Shown: positions 1-9,275 of the stretch, piece after piece
Numbering within the stretch: position 1 is the first letter of the stretch
How the letters are laid out: each line of letters opens with the position of its first letter
From: Eubacterium sp.
Lineage (GTDB): Bacteria > Bacillota > Clostridia > Lachnospirales > Lachnospiraceae
NCBI GenBank assembly: GCA_016292095.1
Contig: JAEFAB010000069.1
Location: 43,092 to 107,091, forward strand
Direction: 5' to 3'
DNA length: 64,000 bases
The notes under the pieces: generated by a model
Seen by the model: the letters and a program-made list of their open reading frames with translations, nothing else
The model's database searches: none
What the model was told of the DNA's origin: nothing
Translations under genes and position numbers: made by a program

Positions 1-659
1 TTATCGGGAGAATTCGAGGTGTGGAACGACCACCTCTCGCTCCGTTACTTCCGACAGAAAACGGAGTTTCCTTATTAATTGACTGTGGGGCCAATGTGGA
101 TGCCAGACCTTCGCACCTTGTGCAGTTTGCAAAAATGGGTGCTGTTTATATGGAACATGTTGTCGGAATTGAAAATCCAAGAGTTGGATTGGTAAATATC
201 GGAACAGAAGAAGAAAAAGGAAATGCCTTAACAAAGGAAACCTATCAGTTGCTGAAAGAAACCGATGGAATTAACTTTGTTGGAAATGTTGAAGCGAGAG
301 ACATTCCAAGAGGTGCGGCAGATGTTGTTGTCTGTGATGCATTTGTTGGAAATGTTATTTTGAAAACATACGAAGGTGTTGCCATGACATTGTTAAAGAA
401 GGTTAAGGGCGGTTTGATGTCCAACCTGAAAACAAAGATTGGTGCATTGTTGATTAAGAACAGTCTGAAAAAGACATTGAAAGGATTTACGATTGAAGAA
501 TACGGCGGAGCACCGTTGCTGGGACTGAAGGGATTGCTGGTGAAGACTCACGGAAACTCAAAGTCTGTCGAAGTAAAGAATTCAATTCTTCAGTGTATTA
601 CTTTTAAAGAAGCAGATATTAATGAAAAGTTTAAAGAAAAATTAAATTTAAAGAAATAA
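1..659 (+). CDS. plsX: Phosphate acyltransferase PlsX, C-terminal part (5' end outside window)
   Basis: PlsX makes acyl-phosphate from acyl-ACP, the first step of the PlsX/PlsY/PlsC phosphatidic acid pathway, at the inner face of the membrane. The gene enters the window already open: reading from base 3 gives IGRIRGVERPPLAPLLP, which matches the mid-protein segment of PlsX, so the ATG at base 21 of the window is only the start of the visible long frame and not the true start. Family-typical segments follow: the DCGANVDARP stretch, the LVQFAKMG block and INFVGNVEARD, then FVGNVILKT. About two thirds of the usual 330 residues are present. It is followed 11 bases later by acpP, which supplies its substrate carrier. 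plsY lies at 34754 in the same window. Confidence 0.95.
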   Translation, partial: IGRIRGVERPPLAPLLPTENGVSLLIDCGANVDARPSHLVQFAKMGAVYMEHVVGIENPRVGLVNIGTEEEKGNALTKETYQLLKETDGINFVGNVEARDIPRGAADVVVCDAFVGNVILKTYEGVAMTLLKKVKGGLMSNLKTKIGALLIKNSLKKTLKGFTIEEYGGAPLLGLKGLLVKTHGNSKSVEVKNSILQCITFKEADINEKFKEKLNLKK

Positions 660-670
660 AGGAGACTATT

Positions 671-901
671 ATGGAATTTGAAAGATTAACAAGCGCAATT
701 GCAGATGTATTGGATATTGACCAGAGCACAATCACAGCAGAAAGCAAATTTGTGGACGATTTGGGAGCAGACTCTTTAGACGTTCTTGAAATCGTTATGG
801 GAATTGAAGATGAATTTGGAATCAAAGTTCCAACAGAAGCAACAGGAAATATCGTAACTGTTGGTGATGCTTTCGAAGCAATCAAAAAAGCTCTTCAGTA
901 A
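671..901 (+). CDS. acpP: Acyl carrier protein
   Basis: A 76-residue acidic acyl carrier protein, the thioester carrier of growing acyl chains in type II fatty acid synthesis. The phosphopantetheine attachment serine is in GADSLDVLEIV (Ser at about residue 36), with the characteristic FVDDLGADSLD helix-2 entry. A clear AAGGAGA ribosome site lies a few bases upstream of the ATG. It sits between plsX and rnc, the usual Firmicutes arrangement, and its transcript ends or is attenuated at a hairpin just downstream. Confidence 0.97.
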   Translation: MEFERLTSAIADVLDIDQSTITAESKFVDDLGADSLDVLEIVMGIEDEFGIKVPTEATGNIVTVGDAFEAIKKALQ

Positions 902-922
902 AGAAAAATACTTTGATGAAAC

Positions 923-948
923 AAAGCCCTATGGATATAGGGCTTTTT
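923..948 (+). terminator. Hairpin terminator/attenuator after acpP
   Basis: A 10-base-pair perfect stem (AAAGCCCTAT at 923-932 with its complement at 937-946) and a GGAT loop, followed by T residues. It begins 22 bases after the acpP stop and ends 20 bases before rnc. It would let acpP, needed in large amounts, be transcribed more than rnc and smc. Confidence 0.75.
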
Positions 949-967
949 CGTAGTAAAGGACAGGAAT

Positions 968-1651
968 ATGAATCAGGATTATCATCTATTGGAAGAAAAA
1001 ATTGAATATGAATTTCAAGAAAAGGAATTGTTAATCAATGCATTAACGCATACTTCCTTTGCCAATGAACATAAGGCACAAAAGGTAAGCGACAACGAAC
1101 GACTGGAATTTCTGGGGGATGCTGTTTTGGAAATGGTGTCCAGCGAATTCTTGTACAAACATATGAAGAAGATGTCTGAAGGGGAAATGTCCAAACTTCG
1201 TGCCAGCCTGGTTTGTGAACCGACTTTGGCGTTAGATGCCCAGGAAATCGAATTGCCGGAATTCATTTACCTTGGAAAAGGTGAGGAAGCCACCGGTGGT
1301 CGTACCCGTGCATCCATTGTTTCCGATGCATTGGAAGCACTGATTGGAGCAATCTTTCTGGATGGCGGCATTGAAGCTGCCAAAGATTTTATTTACCGGG
1401 TCGTGTTAAATGATATTGATAAGAAGAGAATGTTCCACGACAGCAAAACGATTCTTCAGGAGAGAATTGATGCAGTAAAATCCGGAACCCTGTCATATAA
1501 AATTATTAAGGAATCCGGACCGGATCATAATAAAACCTTTGAAGCGGTAGCAATGCTGAATGACCGGGTAATCGGTCAGGGAACCGGTCAAAATAAGAAA
1601 ACTGCGGAACAGCAGGCTGCTTATCAGGCGCTAAAACAATTAGAGAAATAA
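968..1651 (+). CDS. rnc: Ribonuclease III
   Basis: RNase III is a homodimeric, Mg-dependent endonuclease cutting double-stranded RNA, used in rRNA and mRNA processing. The 227-residue protein shows the signature NERLEFLGDAVLEM near residue 40, with the conserved acidic residues, and a second acidic site around SDALEALIGAIFLDGG. The double-stranded-RNA-binding domain fills the last 75 residues (KTILQERIDA to GQNKKTAEQQAAYQAL). The ATG has an AGGA-type ribosome site just upstream. It is followed 24 bases later by smc, a standard Firmicutes pair. Confidence 0.96.
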   Translation: MNQDYHLLEEKIEYEFQEKELLINALTHTSFANEHKAQKVSDNERLEFLGDAVLEMVSSEFLYKHMKKMSEGEMSKLRASLVCEPTLALDAQEIELPEFIYLGKGEEATGGRTRASIVSDALEALIGAIFLDGGIEAAKDFIYRVVLNDIDKKRMFHDSKTILQERIDAVKSGTLSYKIIKESGPDHNKTFEAVAMLNDRVIGQGTGQNKKTAEQQAAYQALKQLEK

Positions 1652-1675
1652 ATCAGATACTGATTGGAGAATAAA

Positions 1676-4600
1676 ATGTATTTAAAAAGTATAGAAATAC
1701 ACGGATTTAAATCCTTTGCAAATAAAATTAATTTTGAATTTCATAATGGAATTACAGGAATCGTAGGACCAAACGGTTCCGGTAAAAGTAATGTTGCCGA
1801 TGCAGTACGTTGGGTACTGGGAGAACAGAAAATTAAACAGCTCCGTGGTGCAAAGATGGAGGACGTTATTTTCGCAGGTACACAGAACAGAAAGCCTATG
1901 GGGTATGCATACGTAGCCATTACTTTTGATAATTCGGATCACAAGTTAAATGTGGATTACAACGAAGTAACGGTATCCCGTCGTTTATTCCGTTCCGGAG
2001 AAAGTGAATATATGATTAACGGAACCCAGGTACGTCTTCGTGATATTAATGAAATGTTTTACGACACCGGTATCGGTAAAGAAGGTTATTCTATTATCGG
2101 TCAGGGTCAGATTGATAAAATTCTGAGTGGTAAACCGGAAGAACGTCGAGAACTTTTTGACGAAGCTGCGGGAATCGTAAAGTTTAAACGTCGTAAAAAC
2201 GAAGCGATGAAGAAACTGGACGATGAAAATCAGAATCTTGTCCGTGTAACGGATATTTTGGGTGAGTTGGAACGTCAGGTTATTCCGTTGGAAAAGCAGT
2301 GTGAGAAAGCAAAACGTTATCTGGTGTTAAAGGATGACTTGAAAGTCAATGATGTTAACATGTTCCTTATTGAAATCGATGAGATTAAGAACAGACTGGC
2401 AAACATTGATGAAAAAATCAAGATTGCATCCAATGATATGCAGGCTGCCAATGATGAATTTGAACAGATTAAGGCAGACTACACCAAATTGGAACAGATT
2501 ATTGAAGATATTAATCTTTCCGTAGAACAGAAGAAAGAAAAGCTGAATGAACTTGTTTTAAATATTGAAAAATTTGAAGGACAGATTAACGTTATTAAGG
2601 AACAGATTAATTCTGCTAAAAATAATGAGTCCTATATTAATCAGAGAATTTCATCCATTACAGAAGAAATTTCTGCATACAATAAAGAATTGGATGCATC
2701 TGTTCAGGAAAAGGATGAAAATGAAACAAAGTTCAATGAAATATTAAGCAGTCAGACGGCAATCAATACAGAGATTGCGGATTTGAACGACCAGTTTAAT
2801 CATTTGGAAGAAGAGATTGAAGCTCACAAGGCGGAAATTATTGAATTGTTAAATTCCAAAGCATTGATTAAAACACAGATTCAGAAGTTTGATACCCTGT
2901 TAGAACAGGTCAATATCCGAAAGGCTCAGTTGAATCAGAAATTGATTGAATTCCAGAGCCAGAAGGAAAGTCAGGATCAGGTGATTGATGACTTCAAAGC
3001 TCAGTTACAGGATATTGAAAAAGAAATTGCCGAAGTGAATACCACTTTGACGGAATACAAAGCAGACTTGGCAGATTTGCGAGTTCAGAATTCCGAATTG
3101 TCTAAAGACTTAAGCAAAAATCAGGAAGAATACCATAAGTCAAAATCTAATCTGGAAGCTTTAAAGAACATTACCGAGCGTTATGAAGGCTATGGAAGCA
3201 GCATTAAGAAAGTAATGGAACTGAAAAGTTCGAAAAAAGGAATTATTGGTGTTGTTGCTGATATTATTAAAGTAGATAAAAAGTACGAAGTGGCAATTGA
3301 AACTTCTTTGGGCGGAAACATCCAGAATATCGTTACGGATACTGAGACAACAGCCAAGGAAACCATTGAGTATTTGAAGAAAAACAAGTTTGGTCGTGCT
3401 ACATTCCTACCTTTAAGCAGTATGAGCAATAAAACCAACTTTAACGCACCGGATGCGCTGGAAGAAAAAGGGGTTATCGGCCTTGCCAGTGATTTGGTGG
3501 ATATTGATAAAAAGTATGAAGGCGTGGCAAAGTACCTCTTAGGTCGTGTTATGGTTGTAGATACCATTGACAATGCCATTGCCATCGAACGAAAGTATCG
3601 CTATACCATTCGTATTGTTACGCTGGAAGGAGAATACCTGAATGTGGGCGGTTCCATTTCCGGTGGTGCCTTCAAGAACACCAGCAATCTTTTAGGTCGT
3701 AGACGTGAAATCGAAGACCTGGAAAAACACTTGAAAGAGTTAAAGGCGGAAAAAGATCAGCTGGACAAAGATTTGGTTGAAAATCGCGGAAGAATCAGTG
3801 TGTTGAATGAAGAAATTGCAAAGGTATCCAATGCACTTCAGCAACAGCAGTTGATGAAAAATACGATCGAAATCAATCTGAAGCAGGCAACCCAGAAGAA
3901 AGATAATCTGGTAAATGAATATCAGGATTACACCAAAGAAAGTGACAATATTTCTGTGGAAATTGAAGATATTCACAAGAACAGTTCGGAATTGAACAGT
4001 GAATTGTCCGGAACCGAAGACCGCAGCGTGGAATTGGAACAGATGATTCGCGAAAAGACTGAAAAGTTAAACGGACTGAAAGAACAGCAGATTGAAAAAG
4101 GTTCTATTTTAGAAGAAATCAATATTGAGATTTCCGGCATGAAGCAGAAACATGAATTTATTGTGGAAAAAATTCATCGTTCTGAAGAACAGATTCAGGA
4201 ACTGAACAAGGAACTGGATCAGATTAAGAACAATTCCAAAGAAAATGATGTGGAAATTTCTGCTCGTTTAGAAGCCATTGAAGGTTTCACAAAAGAGGTG
4301 GAAAAATCAAGAGAAATGATTGAAACCCTGAAGGAAGAAATCAAGAAGGCGGAAGAAGAAAAAGAGACACAGAGTAAAGAACACAAAGATTTCTTTGAAA
4401 AGAGAGAAAAACTTTCTACCAAGATTTCTGATTTGGATAAAGAAATTTACCGTTTGTCCAGTCAGAAAGAATCCTTGGAAGAAAAGACCGACAGCAAAGA
4501 AAGCTATATGTGGAATGAATATGAAATCACTTATCGTAAAGCCCTGGAAATGAAAGATGAAGAATATTCCGATAAGGGTGCGATTCGTGAGAATATTGCA

Positions 4601-5236
4601 TCAATCCGAAGAGAAATGAAATCTTTGGGAGATGTTAATATCAATGCCATTGAAGAGTTTAAAGAAGTCAATGAGCGTTATCAGTTTATGAAGAACCAGC
4701 ATGACGACCTGATGGAAGCAAGAGATAATCTTCTTAAGATTATTGACGAACTGGAATCCGGTATGCGTAAGCAGTTCAAGGAAAAATTCGAAGAAATCAA
4801 AACCGAATTTGACGTGGTATTTAAGGAACTCTTCGGTGGAGGTAAAGGTACCATTGAACTGACTGAAGCAGATGACATTTTAGAGGCGGGAATTAATATT
4901 ATTTCTCAGCCACCCGGAAAGAAACTGCAGAATATGATGCAGCTTTCCGGTGGAGAAAAAGCATTGACTGCCATCAGTTTGCTCTTTGCAATTCAGAACT
5001 TAAAGCCGTCTCCGTTCTGTCTTTTGGACGAAATTGAAGCGGCGCTGGATGGTTCCAACGTTGTTCGTTTTGCGGAGTATCTGCATAAGCTAACTGCAAA
5101 TACACAGTTTATTGTCATTACCCACAGACGTGGTACAATGAACTGCGCAGACCGTTTATACGGTATTACCATGCAGGAAAAAGGTATTTCCGCATTGGTA
5201 TCCGTGGACTTACTTGAAAATGAATTAAGCAAATAA
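1676..5236 (+). CDS. smc: Chromosome segregation/condensation ATPase SMC
   Basis: SMC forms the condensin core with ScpA and ScpB and organises the origin region of the chromosome. The 1186-residue protein has the full architecture: N-terminal Walker A GPNGSGKSN at about residue 31, long coiled coil, a hinge at about 520-680 (with GIIGVVADII and GGSISGGAF), return coiled coil, ABC signature LSGGEKALT at about 1091 and Walker B FCLLDEIEAALD at about 1114. I chose the ATG at 1676, giving MYLKSIEIHGFKSF, the usual family start. An in-frame TTG 12 bases upstream overlaps the GGAGA ribosome site and is rejected. ftsY follows 17 bases downstream. Confidence 0.97.
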   Translation: MYLKSIEIHGFKSFANKINFEFHNGITGIVGPNGSGKSNVADAVRWVLGEQKIKQLRGAKMEDVIFAGTQNRKPMGYAYVAITFDNSDHKLNVDYNEVTVSRRLFRSGESEYMINGTQVRLRDINEMFYDTGIGKEGYSIIGQGQIDKILSGKPEERRELFDEAAGIVKFKRRKNEAMKKLDDENQNLVRVTDILGELERQVIPLEKQCEKAKRYLVLKDDLKVNDVNMFLIEIDEIKNRLANIDEKIKIASNDMQAANDEFEQIKADYTKLEQIIEDINLSVEQKKEKLNELVLNIEKFEGQINVIKEQINSAKNNESYINQRISSITEEISAYNKELDASVQEKDENETKFNEILSSQTAINTEIADLNDQFNHLEEEIEAHKAEIIELLNSKALIKTQIQKFDTLLEQVNIRKAQLNQKLIEFQSQKESQDQVIDDFKAQLQDIEKEIAEVNTTLTEYKADLADLRVQNSELSKDLSKNQEEYHKSKSNLEALKNITERYEGYGSSIKKVMELKSSKKGIIGVVADIIKVDKKYEVAIETSLGGNIQNIVTDTETTAKETIEYLKKNKFGRATFLPLSSMSNKTNFNAPDALEEKGVIGLASDLVDIDKKYEGVAKYLLGRVMVVDTIDNAIAIERKYRYTIRIVTLEGEYLNVGGSISGGAFKNTSNLLGRRREIEDLEKHLKELKAEKDQLDKDLVENRGRISVLNEEIAKVSNALQQQQLMKNTIEINLKQATQKKDNLVNEYQDYTKESDNISVEIEDIHKNSSELNSELSGTEDRSVELEQMIREKTEKLNGLKEQQIEKGSILEEINIEISGMKQKHEFIVEKIHRSEEQIQELNKELDQIKNNSKENDVEISARLEAIEGFTKEVEKSREMIETLKEEIKKAEEEKETQSKEHKDFFEKREKLSTKISDLDKEIYRLSSQKESLEEKTDSKESYMWNEYEITYRKALEMKDEEYSDKGAIRENIASIRREMKSLGDVNINAIEEFKEVNERYQFMKNQHDDLMEARDNLLKIIDELESGMRKQFKEKFEEIKTEFDVVFKELFGGGKGTIELTEADDILEAGINIISQPPGKKLQNMMQLSGGEKALTAISLLFAIQNLKPSPFCLLDEIEAALDGSNVVRFAEYLHKLTANTQFIVITHRRGTMNCADRLYGITMQEKGISALVSVDLLENELSK

Positions 5237-5253
5237 AATAGATTGGAGAACCT

Positions 5254-6171
5254 ATGGCTGTAAAATTTTTTGATAAATTAGTTTCCGGTTTAAGTAAAAC
5301 CAGAAATAATATTGTATCGGGACTGAATTCGATTTTTACGGGATTTTCCCATATTGATGATGACTTTTATGAAGAATTGGAAGAAATTCTGATTATGAGT
5401 GATATTGGAGTGAATACAACAGAGGAAATCTTGGACAATCTGAAAGAACAGGTGAAAGAGCAGCATATTAAAGAACCGATAGAATGTAAGGATTTATTAA
5501 TTCAGAATATTGAAGAACAGATGGATTTAGGAGAAAATGCCTATGATTTTGAACAGGAACGTTCTGTTGTCCTTGTAATTGGTGTCAATGGTGTGGGTAA
5601 AACCACATCTATTGGAAAACTTGCCAGCCAGTTCAAGAATGACGGAAAGAAAGTTGTGCTTGCTGCAGCGGATACTTTCCGTGCTGCCGCAGGAAATCAG
5701 TTAAAAGAATGGGCAGTTCGATCCAATACGGATATTGTTATGGGAGCAGAAGGCTCGGATCCGGGTTCTGTTCTGTTTGATGCAATTCAGTCGGCGAAAA
5801 ATAAAAATGCAGACATTCTTCTTTGCGATACCGCAGGAAGATTGCACAATAAAAAGAACCTGATGGAAGAATTGAAAAAACTGGACCGAATTATTGAAAA
5901 AGAATATTCCGGATGCAGACGTGAAAACTTTATTGTTCTGGATGCCACCACCGGGCAGAATGCTTTGGCGCAGGCAAGACAGTTCAAAGAGTGTGCGGAT
6001 ATTACCGGTGTTATTCTTACAAAAATGGATGGATCTGCAAAGGGCGGTATTGCCATTGCAATTCAGTCAGAATTAGGAATACCTGTAAAGTATATCGGTG
6101 TGGGAGAGCAGATTGATGATTTGCAGAAGTTTGATGCACACGATTTTGTACAGGCATTGTTTACAGAATAG
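5254..6171 (+). CDS. ftsY: Signal recognition particle receptor FtsY
   Basis: FtsY is the membrane-associated GTPase that docks the SRP-ribosome complex at the translocon. The 305-residue protein has the SRP-type NG domain: a helical N part, G1 GVNGVGKTT at about residue 110, DTFRAAA, DTAGRLHNK and TKMDGSAKGG. The N-terminal acidic A domain is very short, as is usual in Gram-positive bacteria. It lies 17 bases after smc with a TTGGAGA ribosome site. Its partner ffh is two genes downstream at 7848. Confidence 0.97.
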   Translation: MAVKFFDKLVSGLSKTRNNIVSGLNSIFTGFSHIDDDFYEELEEILIMSDIGVNTTEEILDNLKEQVKEQHIKEPIECKDLLIQNIEEQMDLGENAYDFEQERSVVLVIGVNGVGKTTSIGKLASQFKNDGKKVVLAAADTFRAAAGNQLKEWAVRSNTDIVMGAEGSDPGSVLFDAIQSAKNKNADILLCDTAGRLHNKKNLMEELKKLDRIIEKEYSGCRRENFIVLDATTGQNALAQARQFKECADITGVILTKMDGSAKGGIAIAIQSELGIPVKYIGVGEQIDDLQKFDAHDFVQALFTE

Positions 6172-6186
6172 TTTGGGAGGCGTTCC

Positions 6187-7407
6187 ATGGAAGAAAAGTT
6201 AACATTAAAGAAATTTGAAGAAGCAAGTGAAATTGTAAAAAAGGTAACATTAAATACCAGTTTGATTTACAGTGATTATTTCAGTGAACAGACCGGTAAT
6301 CAGGTTTATATCAAGCCGGAAAATATGCAGTTTACCGGCGCGTACAAAGTGCGTGGTGCATATTATAAAATCAGCACACTTTCTGAAGAAGAACGGGAAC
6401 GTGGACTCATTACCGCATCTGCCGGAAATCACGCCCAGGGGGTTGCCTATGCAGCAAAACTTTATGGCGCCAAGGCTACAATTGTGATGCCGACCATTAC
6501 CCCGTTAATGAAAGTAAACCGTACAAAGAGTTATGGCGCAGATGTCATTCTTTACGGAGATGTTTATGATGATGCCTGCAATTACGCTTTGAATCTGGCC
6601 CAGAAGGAAGGATATACTTTTATTCATCCGTTTGATGATTTAGATGTGGCTACCGGACAGGGAAGTATCGCTATGGAAATTTTCAAGGAATTACCGACAG
6701 TGGATTATATCCTTGTACCGATTGGCGGTGGCGGTCTTGCAACCGGTGTCAGCACTTTGGCAAAACTGTTAAATCCGAGAATCAAAGTAATCGGTGTGGA
6801 ACCGGAAGAAGCAGCATGTATGAAAGCTTCCTTGGAAGCAGGGGAAGTTACTACCCTGAATTCAGCCAATACGATTGCGGATGGTACTGCAGTAAAAACA
6901 CCGGGAGAAAAATTGTTCCCGTATATTCGTGATAATATTGATGAAATTATTACCATCAAGGATGAAGAATTAATTGATGTGTTCTTAGATATGGTAGAAA
7001 ACCACAAGCTGGTGGCTGAAAACTCGGGATTGCTGACGGTAGCTGCTTTGAAACATCTGAAATGTAAGGATAAAAAAGTGGTTTCTATTATCAGTGGTGG
7101 AAATATGGACATCATTACAATGTCATCCATTTTGCAACATGGATTAATTCAAAGAGGCAGAGTCTTTACTGTATCAGTTCTTTTGCCGGATAAGCCGGGA
7201 CAGTTGGTACGTGTTGCGGAAGCAATTGCACAAAAACAGGGGAATGTTATTAAACTGGAACATAATCAGTTCGTTTCTGTAAACAGAAATGCAGCTGTGG
7301 AACTTCGTGTAACAATTGAAACCTTTGGTCATGACCATAAGGAATTGATTTTGAAAGATTTAGAAGAAAAAGGTTACAGACCTAAAGAAGTTCGTCCGAA
7401 TTTATAA
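6187..7407 (+). CDS. ilvA: Threonine ammonia-lyase (threonine dehydratase) with ACT domain
   Basis: A PLP enzyme converting threonine to 2-oxobutyrate and ammonia, feeding isoleucine synthesis or threonine catabolism. The 406-residue protein has the PLP-lysine motif TGAYKVRGA at about residue 55, the phosphate-binding glycine loop IGGGGLATG at about 180, and SGGNMD near 310. A C-terminal ACT-like domain (VSVLLPDKPGQLVRVAEAI, about 330-400) fits the single-ACT clostridial/TdcB-like form, not the two-domain E. coli IlvA, so a catabolic role is possible. It starts 15 bases after ftsY with a GGGAGG ribosome site, so it is probably cotranscribed with it, and it is closed by a strong terminator. 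Confidence 0.9.
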   Translation: MEEKLTLKKFEEASEIVKKVTLNTSLIYSDYFSEQTGNQVYIKPENMQFTGAYKVRGAYYKISTLSEEERERGLITASAGNHAQGVAYAAKLYGAKATIVMPTITPLMKVNRTKSYGADVILYGDVYDDACNYALNLAQKEGYTFIHPFDDLDVATGQGSIAMEIFKELPTVDYILVPIGGGGLATGVSTLAKLLNPRIKVIGVEPEEAACMKASLEAGEVTTLNSANTIADGTAVKTPGEKLFPYIRDNIDEIITIKDEELIDVFLDMVENHKLVAENSGLLTVAALKHLKCKDKKVVSIISGGNMDIITMSSILQHGLIQRGRVFTVSVLLPDKPGQLVRVAEAIAQKQGNVIKLEHNQFVSVNRNAAVELRVTIETFGHDHKELILKDLEEKGYRPKEVRPNL

Positions 7408-7414
7408 AAATCAA

Positions 7415-7449
7415 AGGTGTCAAGAAAAAATACTTGACACCTCTTTTTC
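7415..7449 (+). terminator. Rho-independent terminator after ilvA
   Basis: A perfect 10-base-pair stem: AGGTGTCAAG at 7415-7424 and its complement at 7433-7442, with an A-rich 8-base loop and then CTTTTTCT. It ends the ftsY-ilvA transcript. Its right arm contains the TTGACA of the next promoter. Confidence 0.88.
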
Positions 7450-7462
7450 TGTGTAGTAGTAT
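7434..7462 (+). promoter_or_regulatory. Sigma-A-type promoter for ylxM-ffh, overlapping the terminator
   Basis: A consensus TTGACA at 7434-7439 and TAGTAT at 7457-7462, separated by 17 bases. The -35 is inside the right arm of the ilvA terminator. The predicted start is about 20 bases before the ylxM ATG, leaving room for its AAAAGG ribosome site. Confidence 0.7.
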
Positions 7463-7486
7463 ACTCTAGGATAGAAAAGGTGCAAT

Positions 7487-7819
7487 ATGAAAGATATATT
7501 TAAAAGTTCAATGCTCTATGATTTTTATGGAGAACTTTTGACAGAACATCAAAAAGAAATATTTGAGGACTTTTATCTGAATGACTTAAGTCTGACGGAG
7601 ATTGCGGAAGAACGCGGTATTTCCAGACAGGGCGTACATGATTTGGTAAAACGCTGTGAAAAGACTTTAAACGGATATGAAGAAAAACTTCATTTGGTAG
7701 AACGATTTTCCAAGACAAAGGAAGATGTATCCATGATTTGTACATTAGCGGATCAGAAGGATGAAGAAAGTCTTACGAAAATCAAAGAAATTGCACAGGA
7801 AATATTGGAAAACTATTAA
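7487..7819 (+). CDS. ylxM: YlxM-family helix-turn-helix protein of the SRP operon
   Basis: A 110-residue protein of the YlxM/p13 family, which is encoded next to ffh in most Firmicutes and is thought to bind DNA or to modulate SRP. The first 70 residues resemble a sigma-factor region 4 helix-turn-helix: LTEHQKEIFEDFYLNDLSLTEIAEERGISRQ is the recognisable region, with GISRQGVHDLVKR as the recognition helix. The rest is helical and charged. ffh follows 28 bases later. The family assignment is firm; the molecular role is not settled from sequence. Confidence 0.9.
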   Translation: MKDIFKSSMLYDFYGELLTEHQKEIFEDFYLNDLSLTEIAEERGISRQGVHDLVKRCEKTLNGYEEKLHLVERFSKTKEDVSMICTLADQKDEESLTKIKEIAQEILENY

Positions 7820-7847
7820 GTGAGACAGTTTCTTTAGGAGGTTTGCT

Positions 7848-9200
7848 TTGGCATTTGAAAGCTTATCTGATAAATTACAAAATATATTCAAAAACCTGAA
7901 AAGCAAAGGTCGTCTTACAGAAGATGATGTAAAAGCAGCTTTAAAGGAAGTTAAGATTGCGTTGTTGGAAGCGGATGTAAACTTTAAGGTCGTTAAAGAC
8001 TTTATCAAAAAGGTTACAGAACGTGCGGTAGGACAGGATGTTATGACCAGTCTTACACCGGGACAGATGGTAATCAAGATTGTTAACGAAGAACTAACAG
8101 CCTTAATGGGAGATGAAACTACAGAGTTAAAACTTCTTCCGTCCAATGAAATTACCATCATTATGATGATGGGTCTTCAGGGTGCCGGTAAAACAACAAC
8201 CACTGCAAAGATTGCAGGAAAGTTAAAGGCAAAGGGAAGAAAACCATTGCTGGTAGCCTGCGATGTTTACAGACCTGCAGCCATTGAACAGTTGCAGATT
8301 AACGGTGAAAAACAGGGCGTTCCCGTATTTTCTATGGGAGATAAACAAAAGCCTTTGGATATTGCAAAGGCAGCGATTGAGCATGCAAAAAAGAATGACA
8401 ATAATGTCGTTATTTTAGATACCGCCGGTCGACTTCATGTAGATGAAGAAATGATGAACGAGCTGGTGGAAATCCGGGATAATATTGAATTGACCCAGAC
8501 CGTATTGGTTGTAGATGCCATGACCGGTCAGGATGCAGTGAATGTTGCGAAAGAATTTAATGAAAAAATCGGTATTGATGGTATTATTGTAACAAAATTG
8601 GACGGTGACACCCGAGGCGGTGCAGCTTTGTCTATTAAGGCGATTACCGGAAAACCTATTTTATATATCGGTATGGGTGAGAAACTTTCTGATTTGGAAC
8701 AGTTTTATCCGGACCGAATGGCTTCCAGAATTCTTGGTATGGGAGACGTGCTTTCATTGATTGAAAAAGCGGAACAGTCCATTGACCAGGAAAAGGCAAA
8801 GGAATTGGAACAGCGTATGAAAAAAGCGCAGTTTACCTTTGAAGACTATCTGGAATATATGGGCCAGATTAAGAACATGGGAGGATTGTCTTCCCTGCTT
8901 AGCATGATGCCGGGGGTTGGCGGAAAGATTTCCGACGATATGTTACCGGATGAAAAACAGCTTGGCAGAGTGGAAGCAATTATCTATTCCATGACAAAAG
9001 CAGAACGGAATAATCCGGATTTGCTGAACCCTTCCAGAAAACAGCGAATTGCAAAAGGTGCCGGTGTGGATATTTCCGAAGTGAACAGACTGGTAAAACA
9101 GTTTGAACAGGCTCGAAAGATGATGAAGAGCATGGGCGGCATGATGGGAGGAAAAGGAAAACGAAGAAGAGGTGGTTTTAACCTTCCTTTCGGTTTCTAA
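7848..9200 (+). CDS. ffh: Signal recognition particle protein Ffh
   Basis: Ffh (SRP54) binds 4.5S/6S SRP RNA and signal peptides of nascent chains and hands them to FtsY. The 450-residue protein has the N domain, G1 GLQGAGKTTTT at about residue 108, DVYRPAA, DTAGRLHVD, TKLDGDTRGG, then the methionine-rich M domain ending in MMKSMGGMMGGKGKRRRGG. Translation starts at a TTG (7848), giving MAFESLSDKL, chosen because AGGAGG lies 6 bases upstream and no ATG is suitably placed. No SRP RNA gene is seen in the window. Confidence 0.97.
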   Translation: MAFESLSDKLQNIFKNLKSKGRLTEDDVKAALKEVKIALLEADVNFKVVKDFIKKVTERAVGQDVMTSLTPGQMVIKIVNEELTALMGDETTELKLLPSNEITIIMMMGLQGAGKTTTTAKIAGKLKAKGRKPLLVACDVYRPAAIEQLQINGEKQGVPVFSMGDKQKPLDIAKAAIEHAKKNDNNVVILDTAGRLHVDEEMMNELVEIRDNIELTQTVLVVDAMTGQDAVNVAKEFNEKIGIDGIIVTKLDGDTRGGAALSIKAITGKPILYIGMGEKLSDLEQFYPDRMASRILGMGDVLSLIEKAEQSIDQEKAKELEQRMKKAQFTFEDYLEYMGQIKNMGGLSSLLSMMPGVGGKISDDMLPDEKQLGRVEAIIYSMTKAERNNPDLLNPSRKQRIAKGAGVDISEVNRLVKQFEQARKMMKSMGGMMGGKGKRRRGGFNLPFGF

Positions 9201-9275
9201 AAAAGCTTTCACGAAAACAACTTGTTTTCTTGATAATAAATTATTAATTATATATTTTACGGAGGTAAAGAAAAA

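Noticed and set aside
9230..9258. Promoter for rpsP (TTGATA, 17 bases, TATTTT)
   Set aside because: The predicted start would fall on the rpsP ribosome site, leaving no leader.
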